A stretch of DNA of 46,569 nt from Flavobacteriaceae bacterium (lineage in GTDB: Bacteria; Bacteroidota; Bacteroidia; Flavobacteriales; Flavobacteriaceae), in NCBI GenBank assembly GCA_947488595.1, contig CANKZI010000022.1, positions 1 to 46,569 of the forward strand. Direction: 5' to 3'. Below, in pieces: positions 9,901 to 17,736 of the stretch (position 1 is the first letter of the stretch; the number at the start of each line of letters is the position of its first letter). Under the pieces are notes generated by a model. That model worked only from the letters and a program-made list of their open reading frames with translations, searched no databases and was not told the origin of the DNA. The position numbers and the translations under genes were made by a program.

Positions 9901-11254
9901 AAATGAAAGAGGGGTTTTTATGGACGGATTGATTGGTGTTTTGACTAGCGTAAAAAACATTCAGGTCAATTATACCGAAACAGCAGGAACTGTATTGCCA
10001 GGTTATACGCAAAGTTTGGGTTTCTTTGGTTCGTCGCGTCCTACCTTGGGATTTGTTTTTGGCGGCCAAGATGACGTTCGTTATGAAGCCGCCAAAAGAG
10101 GTTGGTTGACCAATTATCCCGAGTTCAATCAAAATTATACCGAAGTAGTTTCGAAAACATTAGACATGACGGCCAATATGGATTTGTTTCCAGATTTTAA
10201 AATCGATTTAATTGCAAATCGCACGTATACCGATAATTTTTCGGAACAATATGATGCTTCAGATGGCACATATGTACCTTTATCTCCTTATAATTTTGGT
10301 AATTTTTCGATTTCAACCGTTTTAATTAAAACTGCTTTTGGAACAAGTGACGAAAATATGTCGGAGGCTTTTGATAATTTTAGAGAAAATCGATTGGTAA
10401 TCGCCCAGCGTATCGCAGCTAAAAATGGTAATAGTATTGGTGTTGATGCCGATGGATTTCCGCAAGGATATGGCAAAAACAGTCAAGCCGTTTTGTTACC
10501 CGCATTTTTGGCTGCTTATACAGGACAAAGCAGTTCTGGTGTTTCATTGGACGCACTTAGAGACCTTCCGATTCCAAACTGGACCATAAAATACAGCGGA
10601 TTGATGCGTTATGAATTTTTTAAAGACCGTTTTAAAAGGTTTTCGTTGCAACATGGTTATCGCGCATCTTACACCATCAATTCATTCCGATCTAATTTCG
10701 ATTATGATAAAAACCCTAACGGATTAGATGAAGCAGGCAATTTTTATAATCCCGTTCTGATTTCGAATGTCAATTTGGTAGAGCAATTCAATCCGTTGAT
10801 AAAAGTGGATATGGAGATGAAAAATTCAATGAAAATTGTGGGCGAATTAAAGAAAGACCGCGCCATGTCGTTGAGTTTTGACAACAATCTTCTTACAGAA
10901 GTCCAAGGTTTAGAATATATTTTAGGATTGGGTTACCGAATAAAAGATGTAATTTTTAATTCGGCCTTGTCCGATAATCCTACAGGCGTAATTAAAAGTG
11001 ACATCAACCTGAAAGCAGATTTTTCGCTAAGAAACTCCAAAACAATTGTACGTTATCTGGATTATGACAACAACCAATTGGCTGCAGGACAAAATTTATG
11101 GTCATTAAAATTAACAGCTGATTATTCGTTTAGTAAAAATTTGACAGCGATTTTCTATTACGACCATTCGTTTTCAAAAGCAGTTATTTCGACCGCCTTT
11201 CCGATAACCAACATTCGTACAGGATTCACATTGCGTTATAATTTTGGTAATTAA
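3920..11254 (+). CDS. sprA: Type IX secretion outer-membrane translocon SprA
   Basis: SprA forms the very large outer-membrane barrel through which type IX cargo leaves the cell, and it is needed for gliding in Flavobacterium. The 2444-residue length is right for the family, which has about 2400. The protein opens with a signal peptide (KISIFLIVLFSTYTTQAQ, cut after about residue 30). The rest is rich in the alternating aromatic and polar residues of barrel strands and ends in a barrel-type strand, FTLRYNFGN. A Lys/Ala/Pro-rich linker lies at about 1963-1995. The start is TTG at 3920: no later ATG would keep the signal peptide, and the gene begins three bases after ruvA. The pairing of ruvA, sprA and gcvH is typical of the family. 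Confidence 0.97.
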   Translation: MKTFYAKSTANLLKISIFLIVLFSTYTTQAQVDEEQDDKPTDTIGYNTGKIELANPPSVVEAYTYDPVTDRYIYSNSVGGFNINYPIILTPKEYEQLILKESMRKYFKEKSDAIDGKKPGSEEAKKDLLPRFYVNSSFFETIFGGNTIDVKPTGSVELDLGVRYTKQDNPAFSPRNRSTITFDFEQRISLSLMGKVGTRLNVNANYDTQSTFAFQNLIKLEYAPTEDDILQKIEVGNVSMPLNSTLIKGAQSLFGVKGQFQFGRTTVTGIFSEQKSQSKSVTAQGGGTIQDFDLFALDYDSDRHFFLSQYFRNRYDTSLRNYPLIDSRVQITRIEVWVTNRQNRVSTTDNNLRNIVALQDLGEAKLAGLEDNEVVFLHPLPTEFFNTPNNTPPPNGDIPPDNSNNKYNPAEIGGSGYLTPAIREIATTNSTQAFNIPGVTVSEGQDFSKLENARKLTANEYTYNAQLGYISLQQRLANDEVLAVAYEYTIGGESYRVGEFANGGVESTNVDGTQPDTQVVTTKSLILKMLKSNLTVVDNTIAPGITYTSPIWNLMMKNIYQIAPGGQLEQEDFRFNILYSDPSPLNYITQVGTTPLPVDNPATLNTDEGVERTPLLKVFNVDRLNFTNDPQQGGDGFFDFIPGLTVDSQNGRIIFTTVEPFGKYLFDKLRTTPSENYNGDATSLSNYNENQRKYVFRSMYRSTQAKALQDSDKNKYELRGKYKSTSGDGIAIGAYNVPRGSVVVTAGGRVLVEGLDYSVNYQLGRVQILDASLQASNTPIQISLENNSVFGQQTRRFMGLNVEHKFSEKFIVAATFLKMTERPFTQKSSYGQESVNNSIFGANLNYAAEVPFLTRLVNKLPNIDTDVASSISFRGEVAFLKPDTPKADQFEGESTIYIDDFEGSQTTIDMKSPLAWSLASVPLDSNTNTFGFNGQLNDDLAYGHKRAKLSWYTVDPIFYTSQRPGGITDADLAFNTTRRVYIDELFPEVNVADGQQTVINTFDMTYYPNERGPYNFNPSTNGTNVLPNPTENFGGIMRSVSSTNFEQSNVEYIQFWMMDPYYAADPNKESITNTGKMYFNLGEISEDVLKDGKKQYENGLPEANSNQNTNTSVWGKIPASQSLIYAFDTSEANRAVQDVGLDGLSDAEEGAKAGGFSLLSDPAADNYSFYLNTEGNILERYKNYNGLQQNSPVNVSDNNRGNSTLPDVEDINRDNTMNTIDAYYQYSIDLRQDMMEVGENYITDERVTTGRILSGTQVTTIPVRWVQFKIPLDQGEDQEKVGPIEDFRSIRFMRMFLTGFSEEITVRLGTLDLVRGEWRRYTNTLEPTDTNVTDDNTNFEVQAVNIQENADKIPINYITPPGVVREQLFNNNTVINQNEQSLALRVSGAGLEPQDARAVFKNVSVDMRQFNKLKMFLHAESLKSTDSSPQPPILDNEMVGFIRFGNDFTQNYYQVELPLKVSVPESPDGRLTAEKVWPEENEIDLQMSLLTKLKILAMQNPDAVDPENGYSQTEDQLDPSLADKVNKLKLTIKGNPNFGQVRTLMVGIKNNKTGAPSPINNVFGEVWFNELRMSEMDNKGGMAAIASFDSNLADFATFSATGRLSTIGFGSIEDGPNERSREDIKQYNLVTNVNLGKLLPKKWGINLPFNYGVGEEIITPEYDPFNQDIRLDQLLDVTASQAEKDNLENRAIDYTKTTSINFIGVKKERGAEQKQHVYDPENLTMSYSFNETLKHDYEIEEYVDQQLRTSVDYAYNFQSKPVEPFKKSKFMKKSSYWKILSDFNFNYVPSNINFSSTILRQYNRQQFRQVDVEGIGLDPLYRRNFLFNYQYGFNYNLTKALKVNYTASSSNIVRNYFDENGAAIDSFTIWDDYWNIGDPNQHTQQLTVNYELPLNKLPFLSFLKSTYTYTGDYSWQRASDALAKFEAENGITYNLGNTIQNNGSHRLNTVLNMDLFYKYIGLTKKANAKKPAAKPANTAPKPGEKVVNQKPATQNERGVFMDGLIGVLTSVKNIQVNYTETAGTVLPGYTQSLGFFGSSRPTLGFVFGGQDDVRYEAAKRGWLTNYPEFNQNYTEVVSKTLDMTANMDLFPDFKIDLIANRTYTDNFSEQYDASDGTYVPLSPYNFGNFSISTVLIKTAFGTSDENMSEAFDNFRENRLVIAQRIAAKNGNSIGVDADGFPQGYGKNSQAVLLPAFLAAYTGQSSSGVSLDALRDLPIPNWTIKYSGLMRYEFFKDRFKRFSLQHGYRASYTINSFRSNFDYDKNPNGLDEAGNFYNPVLISNVNLVEQFNPLIKVDMEMKNSMKIVGELKKDRAMSLSFDNNLLTEVQGLEYILGLGYRIKDVIFNSALSDNPTGVIKSDINLKADFSLRNSKTIVRYLDYDNNQLAAGQNLWSLKLTADYSFSKNLTAIFYYDHSFSKAVISTAFPITNIRTGFTLRYNFGN

Positions 11255-11289
11255 ACCTATTATCATTTTAAAATCATAACCGAAAACAA

Positions 11290-11297
11290 TATATTTG
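11290..11297 (+). promoter_or_regulatory. gcvH promoter, -7 element TATATTTG
   Basis: An exact TAnnTTTG match lies 35 bases before the gcvH ATG. It gives gcvH and the overlapping VanZ-like gene their own promoter. Confidence 0.55.
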
Positions 11298-11332
11298 TTC
11301 CATATAAAAAACATCAAAAAAATATATAAATA

Positions 11333-11713
11333 ATGAATATTCCAGTAAATTTAAAATACACCAAAGACCACGAATGGGCCAGTATTGAAGGCGATGTGGT
11401 TACAGTAGGAATTACTGATTTTGCGCAAAAAGAATTGGGTGATATTGTGTATGTCGAAGTTGAAACTTTGGACCAAACACTCGAAAAAGACGAAATTTTT
11501 GGAACCGTTGAAGCCGTAAAAACAGTTTCTGATTTGTTTTTGCCTTTGGCTGGCGAAATTATTGCGTTCAATGATTCACTCGAGAGTGATCCCGAAAAAG
11601 TAAATAAAGATCCTTATGGTGAGGGTTGGATGATAAAAGTAAAAGTTTCTAATGTGGATGATTTTAACAAATTATTATCAAGTGAAGCTTACAAAGAACT
11701 TATCGGAGCATAA
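11333..11713 (+). CDS. gcvH: Glycine cleavage system H protein
   Basis: The H protein carries the aminomethyl group on a lipoyl arm between the P, T and L proteins of glycine cleavage. It is 126 residues long, as usual. The lipoylated lysine is K63 in the motif [13 protein letters not shown], and the N-terminus reads [15 protein letters not shown], both classic. gcvP and gcvT are not in the window, so this gene is separate from them here. Its 3' end overlaps the next gene. Confidence 0.97.
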   Translation: MNIPVNLKYTKDHEWASIEGDVVTVGITDFAQKELGDIVYVEVETLDQTLEKDEIFGTVEAVKTVSDLFLPLAGEIIAFNDSLESDPEKVNKDPYGEGWMIKVKVSNVDDFNKLLSSEAYKELIGA

Positions 11714-12092
11714 AAATATATTTTTGTGGTGCGCAGTAATCTGGACATTAATTGTTACTTTTTTCTGTTTGGTTAGTTTTGATAAATTGCCTTCTGTAAA
11801 GGTTAGTTTTTCAGATAAATTAGGACATTTAGTATTTCATTTCGGAATTACTTTACTTTGGTTTCTATATTACAAATTTCAGAGAAATAACACGACTCAA
11901 ATAGCATTGAAAAACGCATTTTTATTCTCTCTTTTTTACGGGATTACAATTGAATTTTGCCAGGATTTTTTTACAAGTACCCGAAAAGGAGATATTTTGG
12001 ATGTCTTTGCCAATATGTGCGGCGCAACTTTTGCAGTAATTTCATTACTTTTGTTCACGAAATTAGTAAATAAAAACGTTCAAATTAAATAG
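11652..12092 (+). CDS. VanZ-like family membrane protein
   Basis: This small inner-membrane protein has about four hydrophobic segments, the motif [16 protein letters not shown], and [30 protein letters not shown]. The G-x-x-x-E and D-x-x-x-N pattern is typical of VanZ-like proteins, whose role is unclear outside teicoplanin resistance. The start is uncertain. ATG at 11652 would overlap gcvH by 62 bases, and a GTG at 11682 (giving [11 protein letters not shown]) is a good alternative. The terminator behind it closes the gcvH unit. Confidence 0.8.
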   Translation: MWMILTNYYQVKLTKNLSEHKNIFLWCAVIWTLIVTFFCLVSFDKLPSVKVSFSDKLGHLVFHFGITLLWFLYYKFQRNNTTQIALKNAFLFSLFYGITIEFCQDFFTSTRKGDILDVFANMCGATFAVISLLLFTKLVNKNVQIK

Positions 12093-12102
12093 TATAAAAT
12101 AG

Positions 12103-12130
12103 TCCTGCTTCGGCGGGATTTTTTTATTTT
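12103..12130 (+). terminator. Intrinsic terminator after the VanZ-like gene
   Basis: A 6-base-pair stem TCCTGC / GCGGGA closes a TTCG tetraloop and is followed at once by a run of T's. Confidence 0.8.
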
Positions 12131-12154
12131 TATCTAAAAATAAATTTTAGCAAA

Positions 12155-12898
12155 GTGACCATTAACCAATATTTGGATTCAACCTATTTAAAAACAGCCG
12201 TGCAGGCAGGTCTTACCGAAAAAGAAAACGAAACCATTGTCAGAGAATTTGTTCAAGAAGCCATTGACGAAAAGTTCAAACTGATAATGATTCGTCCCAA
12301 TTATGTGGCTATGGCAAAAGAAATGATGCTTAAAGCAAAATCAAAAGTCGGTATTGGAACCGTAATTGATTTTCCCGATGGGCAATCGCTCTTACAAGGC
12401 AAACTTGAGCAAGCCAACCAAGCAATTGCAGACGGCGCTGACGACTTGGATTTTGTCTGCAATTATGAAGCTTTTAAAACGGGTGATATCGCATTGGTCA
12501 AAAACGAAATTTTACAATGTACGCAATTAGGTTTGGCAAATCATAAAATCGTAAAGTGGATTATTGAGGTAGCTGCGTTGAACAGTCAACAAATCGTGCA
12601 ATTGACCGTTTTGATAAAAAATACCATTATGTCAAATTTTAAAGAAGAACATTACGGTGCTGTTTTTGTCAAGTCATCTACTGGATTTTACAAAACCGAA
12701 AATAATTCGCCCAATGGCGCAACTGTCCCAGCAATAATTATGATGCTCGAAAATGCGTTTCCATTACCTGTTAAAGCGGCTGGCGGTGTGCGTACTTTTG
12801 AAGAAGCAACACAAATGATTCGACTTGGTGTTAAAAGAATTGGAACTTCATCGGCAAAAATAATTGCCAGCGGTGGTGTTGCAAACAATAATTATTAA
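12155..12898 (+). CDS. deoC: Deoxyribose-phosphate aldolase
   Basis: DeoC splits 2-deoxyribose 5-phosphate into glyceraldehyde 3-phosphate and acetaldehyde in deoxynucleoside breakdown. The 247-residue frame shows the Schiff-base lysine K173 in GAVFVKSSTGF, the second lysine K207 in PVKAAGGVRT, and D99 in the DLDFVCN motif. The start is GTG at 12155, giving MTINQYLDSTYLKTA. The earlier bases lie in the terminator region, and no ATG fits. The gene is followed 16 bases later by the remB-like gene, so they may share a transcript. Confidence 0.95.
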   Translation: MTINQYLDSTYLKTAVQAGLTEKENETIVREFVQEAIDEKFKLIMIRPNYVAMAKEMMLKAKSKVGIGTVIDFPDGQSLLQGKLEQANQAIADGADDLDFVCNYEAFKTGDIALVKNEILQCTQLGLANHKIVKWIIEVAALNSQQIVQLTVLIKNTIMSNFKEEHYGAVFVKSSTGFYKTENNSPNGATVPAIIMMLENAFPLPVKAAGGVRTFEEATQMIRLGVKRIGTSSAKIIASGGVANNNY

Positions 12899-12914
12899 TA
12901 AATAACAAATTATA

Positions 12915-15017
12915 ATGAAAAAAGGATTCATCCTACTGTTTTTCTCTTTGGCCAACTTCTTTGCTTTTTCTCAAACTGAAAGTCAAAGTTCTGAGCAGTT
13001 TCCGGTTTTTCCAAATTGCGAAAACACAAATGGAAAAGCACTAGAACAATGTTTTTTTACGCAAATACAAAATTTTGTATTCAACAATTTTCAGGTGCCA
13101 GACCATTTAAAACAAAACAATTACAAAGGCAATGTGACAGTGCTTTTTGAAGTTGATACAACCGGAAGTTTTAAAGTGCAGTATGTTGATGCCGTTTATC
13201 CCGAATTGATAAAGGAATCCAAAAGATTGTTTGCCATGCTGCCAAAAGTCAAACCTTCGTCCTTTAATGGCTTGCCTACCTATTCGAGGTTTACTTATAA
13301 AATTGCGATTCCGCTTCAAAATGAAACCACGATAATCGAAGCACAAAAAGCGGCCGCAGCCATCGAAAATCAAAAAACAAAACAGTTGACCGAATTGGAC
13401 AGCATGGTTTATAAAAAATTTGACAATCCCATTTTTAAAAGTAGTTTGAATATTCCGTTTTCTCACAGTTATTACGCCCAATTTGATGCAGCTTTAAACC
13501 AAATTGGAAGCAACAACCACACTGGTTCAAAACCTTTTTCTTATACCGAAGTAGCGGCCTATTATGACTTGGCATCTGCCAACGAAAAATTAAAGAAAAA
13601 CAAAAATGGTTGGTGGGGACGAAAATTATGGAATGAAAATTTGGTGCAAATCCAAGGTGAAAATTATTGGTTGACACTCAATCCGATTCTTGATGTTCGA
13701 CTTGGGAAAAGTACGCCAAGCAATTTGAGTTACACTTACCAAAATACCAGAGGGGTGCAAGTACAAGGTGGTTTGGGCAAAGAATTGGTGTTTTCGAGTA
13801 CCATTTATGAAAGCCAAGGTCGATTTGCCGATTATTTTAACCAATATGCCGCTTCGATAAAACCGGATGGCGGCGATCCTGCAATTGTTCCTGGTATCGG
13901 AATTGCTAAACTTTTTAAAACCGATGCATACGATTTTCCGTCAGCCGAAGCCAATCTTACCTACACGCCAAGTCAATTTATCAATTTGCAGTTGGGTTAC
14001 GGAAGGAATTTTCTTGGTGATGGCTACCGTTCACTTTTGCTAGGTGATGGCGCAAGTCCGTATCCGTTTTTTAAAATCAACACCAAGTTTTGGAAAATCA
14101 AATACACGAACCTTTATATGTGGCTCAAAGATGTTCGTCCCGAAGTAACTTTGGAGCGTACTTATGCGACCAAATTTATGGCAAACCATTATTTGAGTTG
14201 GAATATTTCGAATAAATTCAATTTAGGATTGTTTGAATCAGTCGTTTGGACCAATACCAATGACCGTGGTTTTGATGCCAATTTTGTGAATCCAATTATT
14301 TTTTATCGCGCTGTTGAGTTTACCTCTTCGGCAAGAAGCGGCAATGCAGTCTTAGGATTTACCGCGAAATACAAATGGAGCAATCAAATTAATTTTTATG
14401 GACAGTTTATCTTAGATGAGTTTTCGTTGGGCGAAGTCAAATCGCAAAATAAAAGTTGGAAAAATAAATACGGTTATCAAGTGGGCGTAAAGTACTTTGA
14501 TGCATTGAAAATTAAAGGATTATTGCTTCAACTGGAGTACAATCATGTGCGGCCATATGTGTATTCACACAGCGACCCAATAACCAATTATGGTCACAAC
14601 AACCAAAGTTTAGGCCACCAATGGGGCGGCAATTTTAGAGAGCTTATCGCCATTGCCCGTTACCAAAAGGCACGTTATTTTGCCGATGTCAAGCTTACGT
14701 ATGGCGTACGAGGTTTCGATTTAGATTCGGCTACCGATGGTTTTAATTATGGCGGAAATATTTATAAAAATTATAACGATAACCGACCTTTTGATACAGG
14801 GGTAACGATTGGACAAGGCAACAAAACCAATATTTTTATTGCCGATTTACAAGCAGGTTATTTGATTAATCCAACAACAAATTTGAAATTGTTTGGAAGT
14901 TTAATTTATCGAAGTTTTAATCCTGCTGCTCAAACAGCAACTGTTTTTAAAGAAAATACTACTTGGTTTTCGGTAGGATTTAGGGCTGATATTTTTAACT
15001 TTTATTTTGATTATTAG
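12915..15017 (+). CDS. remB: RemB-like gliding motility outer-membrane protein (Wzi-type barrel)
   Basis: The 700-residue protein has a signal peptide (GFILLFFSLANFFAFSQ). Residues about 45-135 look like a TonB C-terminal domain: ALEQCFFTQIQNFVFNNFQVP, then GNVTVLFEVDTTGSFKV, then a TYSRFTYKIAIPL strand. The rest resembles a Wzi-type outer-membrane barrel, with repeated aromatic strands and an ending FSVGFRADIFNFYFDY. I recognise the overall build as the protein called RemB in Flavobacterium, where loss affects colony spreading. I do not know its molecular function. The name is moderately sure; a generic capsule-assembly Wzi family call is the alternative. It follows deoC closely. Confidence 0.7.
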   Translation: MKKGFILLFFSLANFFAFSQTESQSSEQFPVFPNCENTNGKALEQCFFTQIQNFVFNNFQVPDHLKQNNYKGNVTVLFEVDTTGSFKVQYVDAVYPELIKESKRLFAMLPKVKPSSFNGLPTYSRFTYKIAIPLQNETTIIEAQKAAAAIENQKTKQLTELDSMVYKKFDNPIFKSSLNIPFSHSYYAQFDAALNQIGSNNHTGSKPFSYTEVAAYYDLASANEKLKKNKNGWWGRKLWNENLVQIQGENYWLTLNPILDVRLGKSTPSNLSYTYQNTRGVQVQGGLGKELVFSSTIYESQGRFADYFNQYAASIKPDGGDPAIVPGIGIAKLFKTDAYDFPSAEANLTYTPSQFINLQLGYGRNFLGDGYRSLLLGDGASPYPFFKINTKFWKIKYTNLYMWLKDVRPEVTLERTYATKFMANHYLSWNISNKFNLGLFESVVWTNTNDRGFDANFVNPIIFYRAVEFTSSARSGNAVLGFTAKYKWSNQINFYGQFILDEFSLGEVKSQNKSWKNKYGYQVGVKYFDALKIKGLLLQLEYNHVRPYVYSHSDPITNYGHNNQSLGHQWGGNFRELIAIARYQKARYFADVKLTYGVRGFDLDSATDGFNYGGNIYKNYNDNRPFDTGVTIGQGNKTNIFIADLQAGYLINPTTNLKLFGSLIYRSFNPAAQTATVFKENTTWFSVGFRADIFNFYFDY

Positions 15018-15099
15018 TCTATAATAACAACTTGAAATATTAACCATTTTTATACAAAAAAATAGTAAAAGCTACACCAAAATTCCTAAATCTAATTTG

Positions 15100-15107
15100 T
15101 ATCTTTG
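15100..15107 (+). promoter_or_regulatory. Promoter of the oxidase assembly cluster, -7 element TATCTTTG
   Basis: An exact TAnnTTTG match lies 27 bases before the ctaB start. Confidence 0.6.
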
Positions 15108-15134
15108 CGCACGAAAGTTTTGGCTTGAAATCAA

Positions 15135-16061
15135 ATGAAAACAGTATTGAACGTTTCTGAAAATACATCTTCTATAAAAACAATTGTTACCGATTTTAAA
15201 GAAATCACAAAAGCAGGATTAGCCGTTAGCGTGGTTTTTTCGTCTTTGGCTGGTTTTATGCTTGGTGTTTTGGATTTTGCGTCTTTGGATTGGAAAGTCC
15301 TTATTATGTTAGCCATTGGCGGCTATTGTATGGTTGGTGCTTCCAATGCTTTCAATCAAATTATAGAAAAAGATTTGGATGCTTTAATGGACAGAACTAA
15401 AAACCGTCCAGTTCCTTCGGGCCGAATGAGCGTTGCCAATGCTTTTATTGTTGCGTCACTTTTGACAATCGTTGGGCTTGTAATTCTTTATAATATCAAC
15501 CCAAAGACTGCAATGTTTGGCGCGGTTTCTATCTTTTTATATACAAGTGTTTACACGCCTTTAAAAACAATGACATCGCTTTCTGTTTTTGTAGGAGCCT
15601 TTCCGGGAGCGATTCCGTTTATGCTCGGATGGGTTGCAGCAACAGGCGATTTTGGTATAGAGGCAGGAACTTTGTTTTTGATACAATTCTTTTGGCAATT
15701 CCCACATTTTTGGGCAATTGGCTGGTTTTTGTTTGAAGATTACGAAAAAGCAGGTTTTTTTATGTTACCAACAGGTAAAAAAGACAAGACAACGGCTTTG
15801 CAAATTATTTTGTACACGGTTTGGCTCATTGTAGCTTCATTGCTGCCGATGTTGTTTCCGATTTTTGTACCATCAGCACGTTTGTATTTGTCGCCAATCG
15901 GTGGTATTTTAATCTTTTTGTTGGGATTGTGGATGCTGTTTTATGCCGTAAAATTGTACCAACTACGCACCGCGAAAGCTGCTAAAGCATTAATGCTTGT
16001 TAGTGTCGGATATATTACTTTTTTACAAATCATTTATATTTTTGATAAATTTTTACGATAA
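15135..16061 (+). CDS. ctaB: Heme O synthase (protoheme IX farnesyltransferase)
   Basis: This inner-membrane prenyltransferase of the UbiA type adds a farnesyl group to heme B to give heme O, the precursor of heme A for aa3-type oxidases. The 308 residues fit the family. The allylic diphosphate site NAFNQIIEKDLDALMDRTKN with its spaced acidic residues is present, followed by RPVPSGRMS. There are about eight or nine membrane segments. It opens a run of cytochrome oxidase genes, and the next gene starts three bases after its stop. Confidence 0.95.
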   Translation: MKTVLNVSENTSSIKTIVTDFKEITKAGLAVSVVFSSLAGFMLGVLDFASLDWKVLIMLAIGGYCMVGASNAFNQIIEKDLDALMDRTKNRPVPSGRMSVANAFIVASLLTIVGLVILYNINPKTAMFGAVSIFLYTSVYTPLKTMTSLSVFVGAFPGAIPFMLGWVAATGDFGIEAGTLFLIQFFWQFPHFWAIGWFLFEDYEKAGFFMLPTGKKDKTTALQIILYTVWLIVASLLPMLFPIFVPSARLYLSPIGGILIFLLGLWMLFYAVKLYQLRTAKAAKALMLVSVGYITFLQIIYIFDKFLR

Positions 16062-16063
16062 TT

Positions 16064-16642
16064 ATGGCAATGACCCTAGAAGAACATAAAGAAAGAAACG
16101 CACGATCAAAGAAATTACTTTTGTGGTTCGCCATTATGAGTATGATCATGGTTTTTGCAGGATTAACAAGTGGTTATATTGTTAGCAAATCACGACCAGA
16201 CTGGAAAACCTTTACAATACCAAATGCTTTTTTAATAAGCACAATTGTAATCATTGCAAGTAGTATTACTTTTCATTTGGCCAAAATTGCAATTCAAAAA
16301 GATAAAAAAAGTAGCACAACAAGTTATCTTTTGATTACTTTAGCGCTCGGAATAGCATTCGTTTTTTTTCAATTTAAAGGTTTTAGTGAATTGGTTGCAA
16401 TCGGATTGTATCCAACCGGACCAACAAGCACAATAACAACTCAGTTTTTATATGCTTTTGTTGTAGTCCATTTGGCGCATTTGGCGTTTGGATTGATTTC
16501 GCTTTTGGTTGTAATTTATAATCATTTTAAACAAAAATACAATGCAACACAAACCCTTGGAATTGAGCTAGGTGCGATGTTTTGGCACTTTCTCGACTTT
16601 TTGTGGTTGTATTTGTTTTTATTTTTATATTTCTTTAAATAA
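16064..16642 (+). CDS. Cytochrome c oxidase subunit III family protein, short form
   Basis: This 192-residue inner-membrane protein has five hydrophobic segments and the subunit III hallmarks LTSGYIVSKSRP near segment one, FVVVHLAHLAFGLISLLVV, and the final MFWHFLDFLWLYLF. It is the shorter of two adjacent subunit III proteins. Such pairs are usual in Flavobacteriaceae. It is probably cotranscribed with ctaB, given a two-base gap. Confidence 0.9.
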   Translation: MAMTLEEHKERNARSKKLLLWFAIMSMIMVFAGLTSGYIVSKSRPDWKTFTIPNAFLISTIVIIASSITFHLAKIAIQKDKKSSTTSYLLITLALGIAFVFFQFKGFSELVAIGLYPTGPTSTITTQFLYAFVVVHLAHLAFGLISLLVVIYNHFKQKYNATQTLGIELGAMFWHFLDFLWLYLFLFLYFFK

Positions 16643-16652
16643 GAAAAAAACG

Positions 16653-16660
16653 TAAATTTG
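16653..16660 (+). promoter_or_regulatory. Internal promoter before the long subunit III gene, TAAATTTG
   Basis: An exact TAnnTTTG match lies 25 bases before the ATG at 16685. It suggests that the second subunit III can also be transcribed on its own. Confidence 0.5.
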
Positions 16661-16684
16661 GGAACTTTTTAATAAATAACTTTT

Positions 16685-17716
16685 ATGGAAGCGACAGTTA
16701 CTACTGCAAACAGTGAAGCTAATAAAACTTGGGGCGGAGGCAATGAGCCAATGGGAGCCAGCTATGGTAAATTGATGATGTGGTTTTTCATCGTATCAGA
16801 TGCCTTAACTTTCTCTGGATTTTTGGCAGCGTATGGTTTTTCTAGATTCAAATTTATTGAAACTTGGCCTTTGGCGGATGAGGTTTTTACCCACTTTCCA
16901 TTCATGCACGGCGTTCCGGCACCAATGTATTATGTTGCTTTGATGACATTTATTTTGATATTTTCTTCTGTAACTATGGTTTTGGCCGTAGATGCAGGTC
17001 ATAAACTAGACAAAACAAAAGTTACTTTTTATATGTTTTTGACGATTATCGGTGGTTTGATTTTCGTGGGTTCTCAAGCTTGGGAATGGAAAAATTTTAT
17101 CAAAGGTGAATATGGTGCTATCGAAACCAAAGGAGGAAGTATACTTCAATTTGTTGACAATACCGGAAAAAGAGTAGCGTTGGCAGAATTTGCTTCAACA
17201 TTGCCCGAAGAAAGAGAGCAACTTAGCCGTAACAAAGGCAGATGGTTTATGAGTGAAAGTACGCTACCTACTTACTCTGTTGCAGAGGTACAAGCAGGTT
17301 TCAAAGCAAATCCAAATATTTTGGTGAGAACCGAAATCATTTATGAAAATTCTCCCGCCAATAAAGCAGACAAAAAATTGCATCCAAGTTTGAATAAAAT
17401 CAAACACAAAGAAATATTAACCAGAGCCGAATCAGAGGCAAGATTAGCCAACGCACACTATGTTGTTGAAGGTGCTAACTTGCAGAGAAATGAATACGGA
17501 AGTAAGCTGTTCGCTGATTTCTTTTTCTTTATTACTGGGTTCCACGGGTTCCACGTGTTTTCGGGCGTAATCATTAATATTATTATCTTTTTTAATGTAA
17601 TAATGGGGACTTACGAAAAAAGAAGAAGTTACGAAATGGTAGAAAAAGTAGGACTTTATTGGCACTTTGTCGATTTAGTTTGGGTATTTGTATTTACCGT
17701 TTTCTATCTGGTTTAA
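16685..17716 (+). CDS. Cytochrome c oxidase subunit III, long form with a hydrophilic insert
   Basis: This inner-membrane oxidase subunit of 343 residues keeps the family motifs SDALTFSGFLAAYGFSRFK, GSQAWEWKNFIKGEYG, FFFITGFHGFHVFSGVI and YWHFVDLVWVFVFTVFYLV. The last two hold the conserved His and Glu/Asp pattern of subunit III. Between the third and fourth membrane segments (about 140-255) there is a charged, soluble stretch of over 100 residues that short forms lack. Its likely side is the periplasm or cytoplasm, which I cannot settle by eye. It lies between a short subunit III and a subunit IV gene. Confidence 0.92.
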   Translation: MEATVTTANSEANKTWGGGNEPMGASYGKLMMWFFIVSDALTFSGFLAAYGFSRFKFIETWPLADEVFTHFPFMHGVPAPMYYVALMTFILIFSSVTMVLAVDAGHKLDKTKVTFYMFLTIIGGLIFVGSQAWEWKNFIKGEYGAIETKGGSILQFVDNTGKRVALAEFASTLPEEREQLSRNKGRWFMSESTLPTYSVAEVQAGFKANPNILVRTEIIYENSPANKADKKLHPSLNKIKHKEILTRAESEARLANAHYVVEGANLQRNEYGSKLFADFFFFITGFHGFHVFSGVIINIIIFFNVIMGTYEKRRSYEMVEKVGLYWHFVDLVWVFVFTVFYLV

Positions 17717-17736
17717 TCTAAAAAATTATTATTATT

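Noticed and set aside
9632..10132. Minus-strand 166-codon frame inside sprA
   Set aside because: It is an antisense shadow of a conserved gene, without family motifs or promoter.
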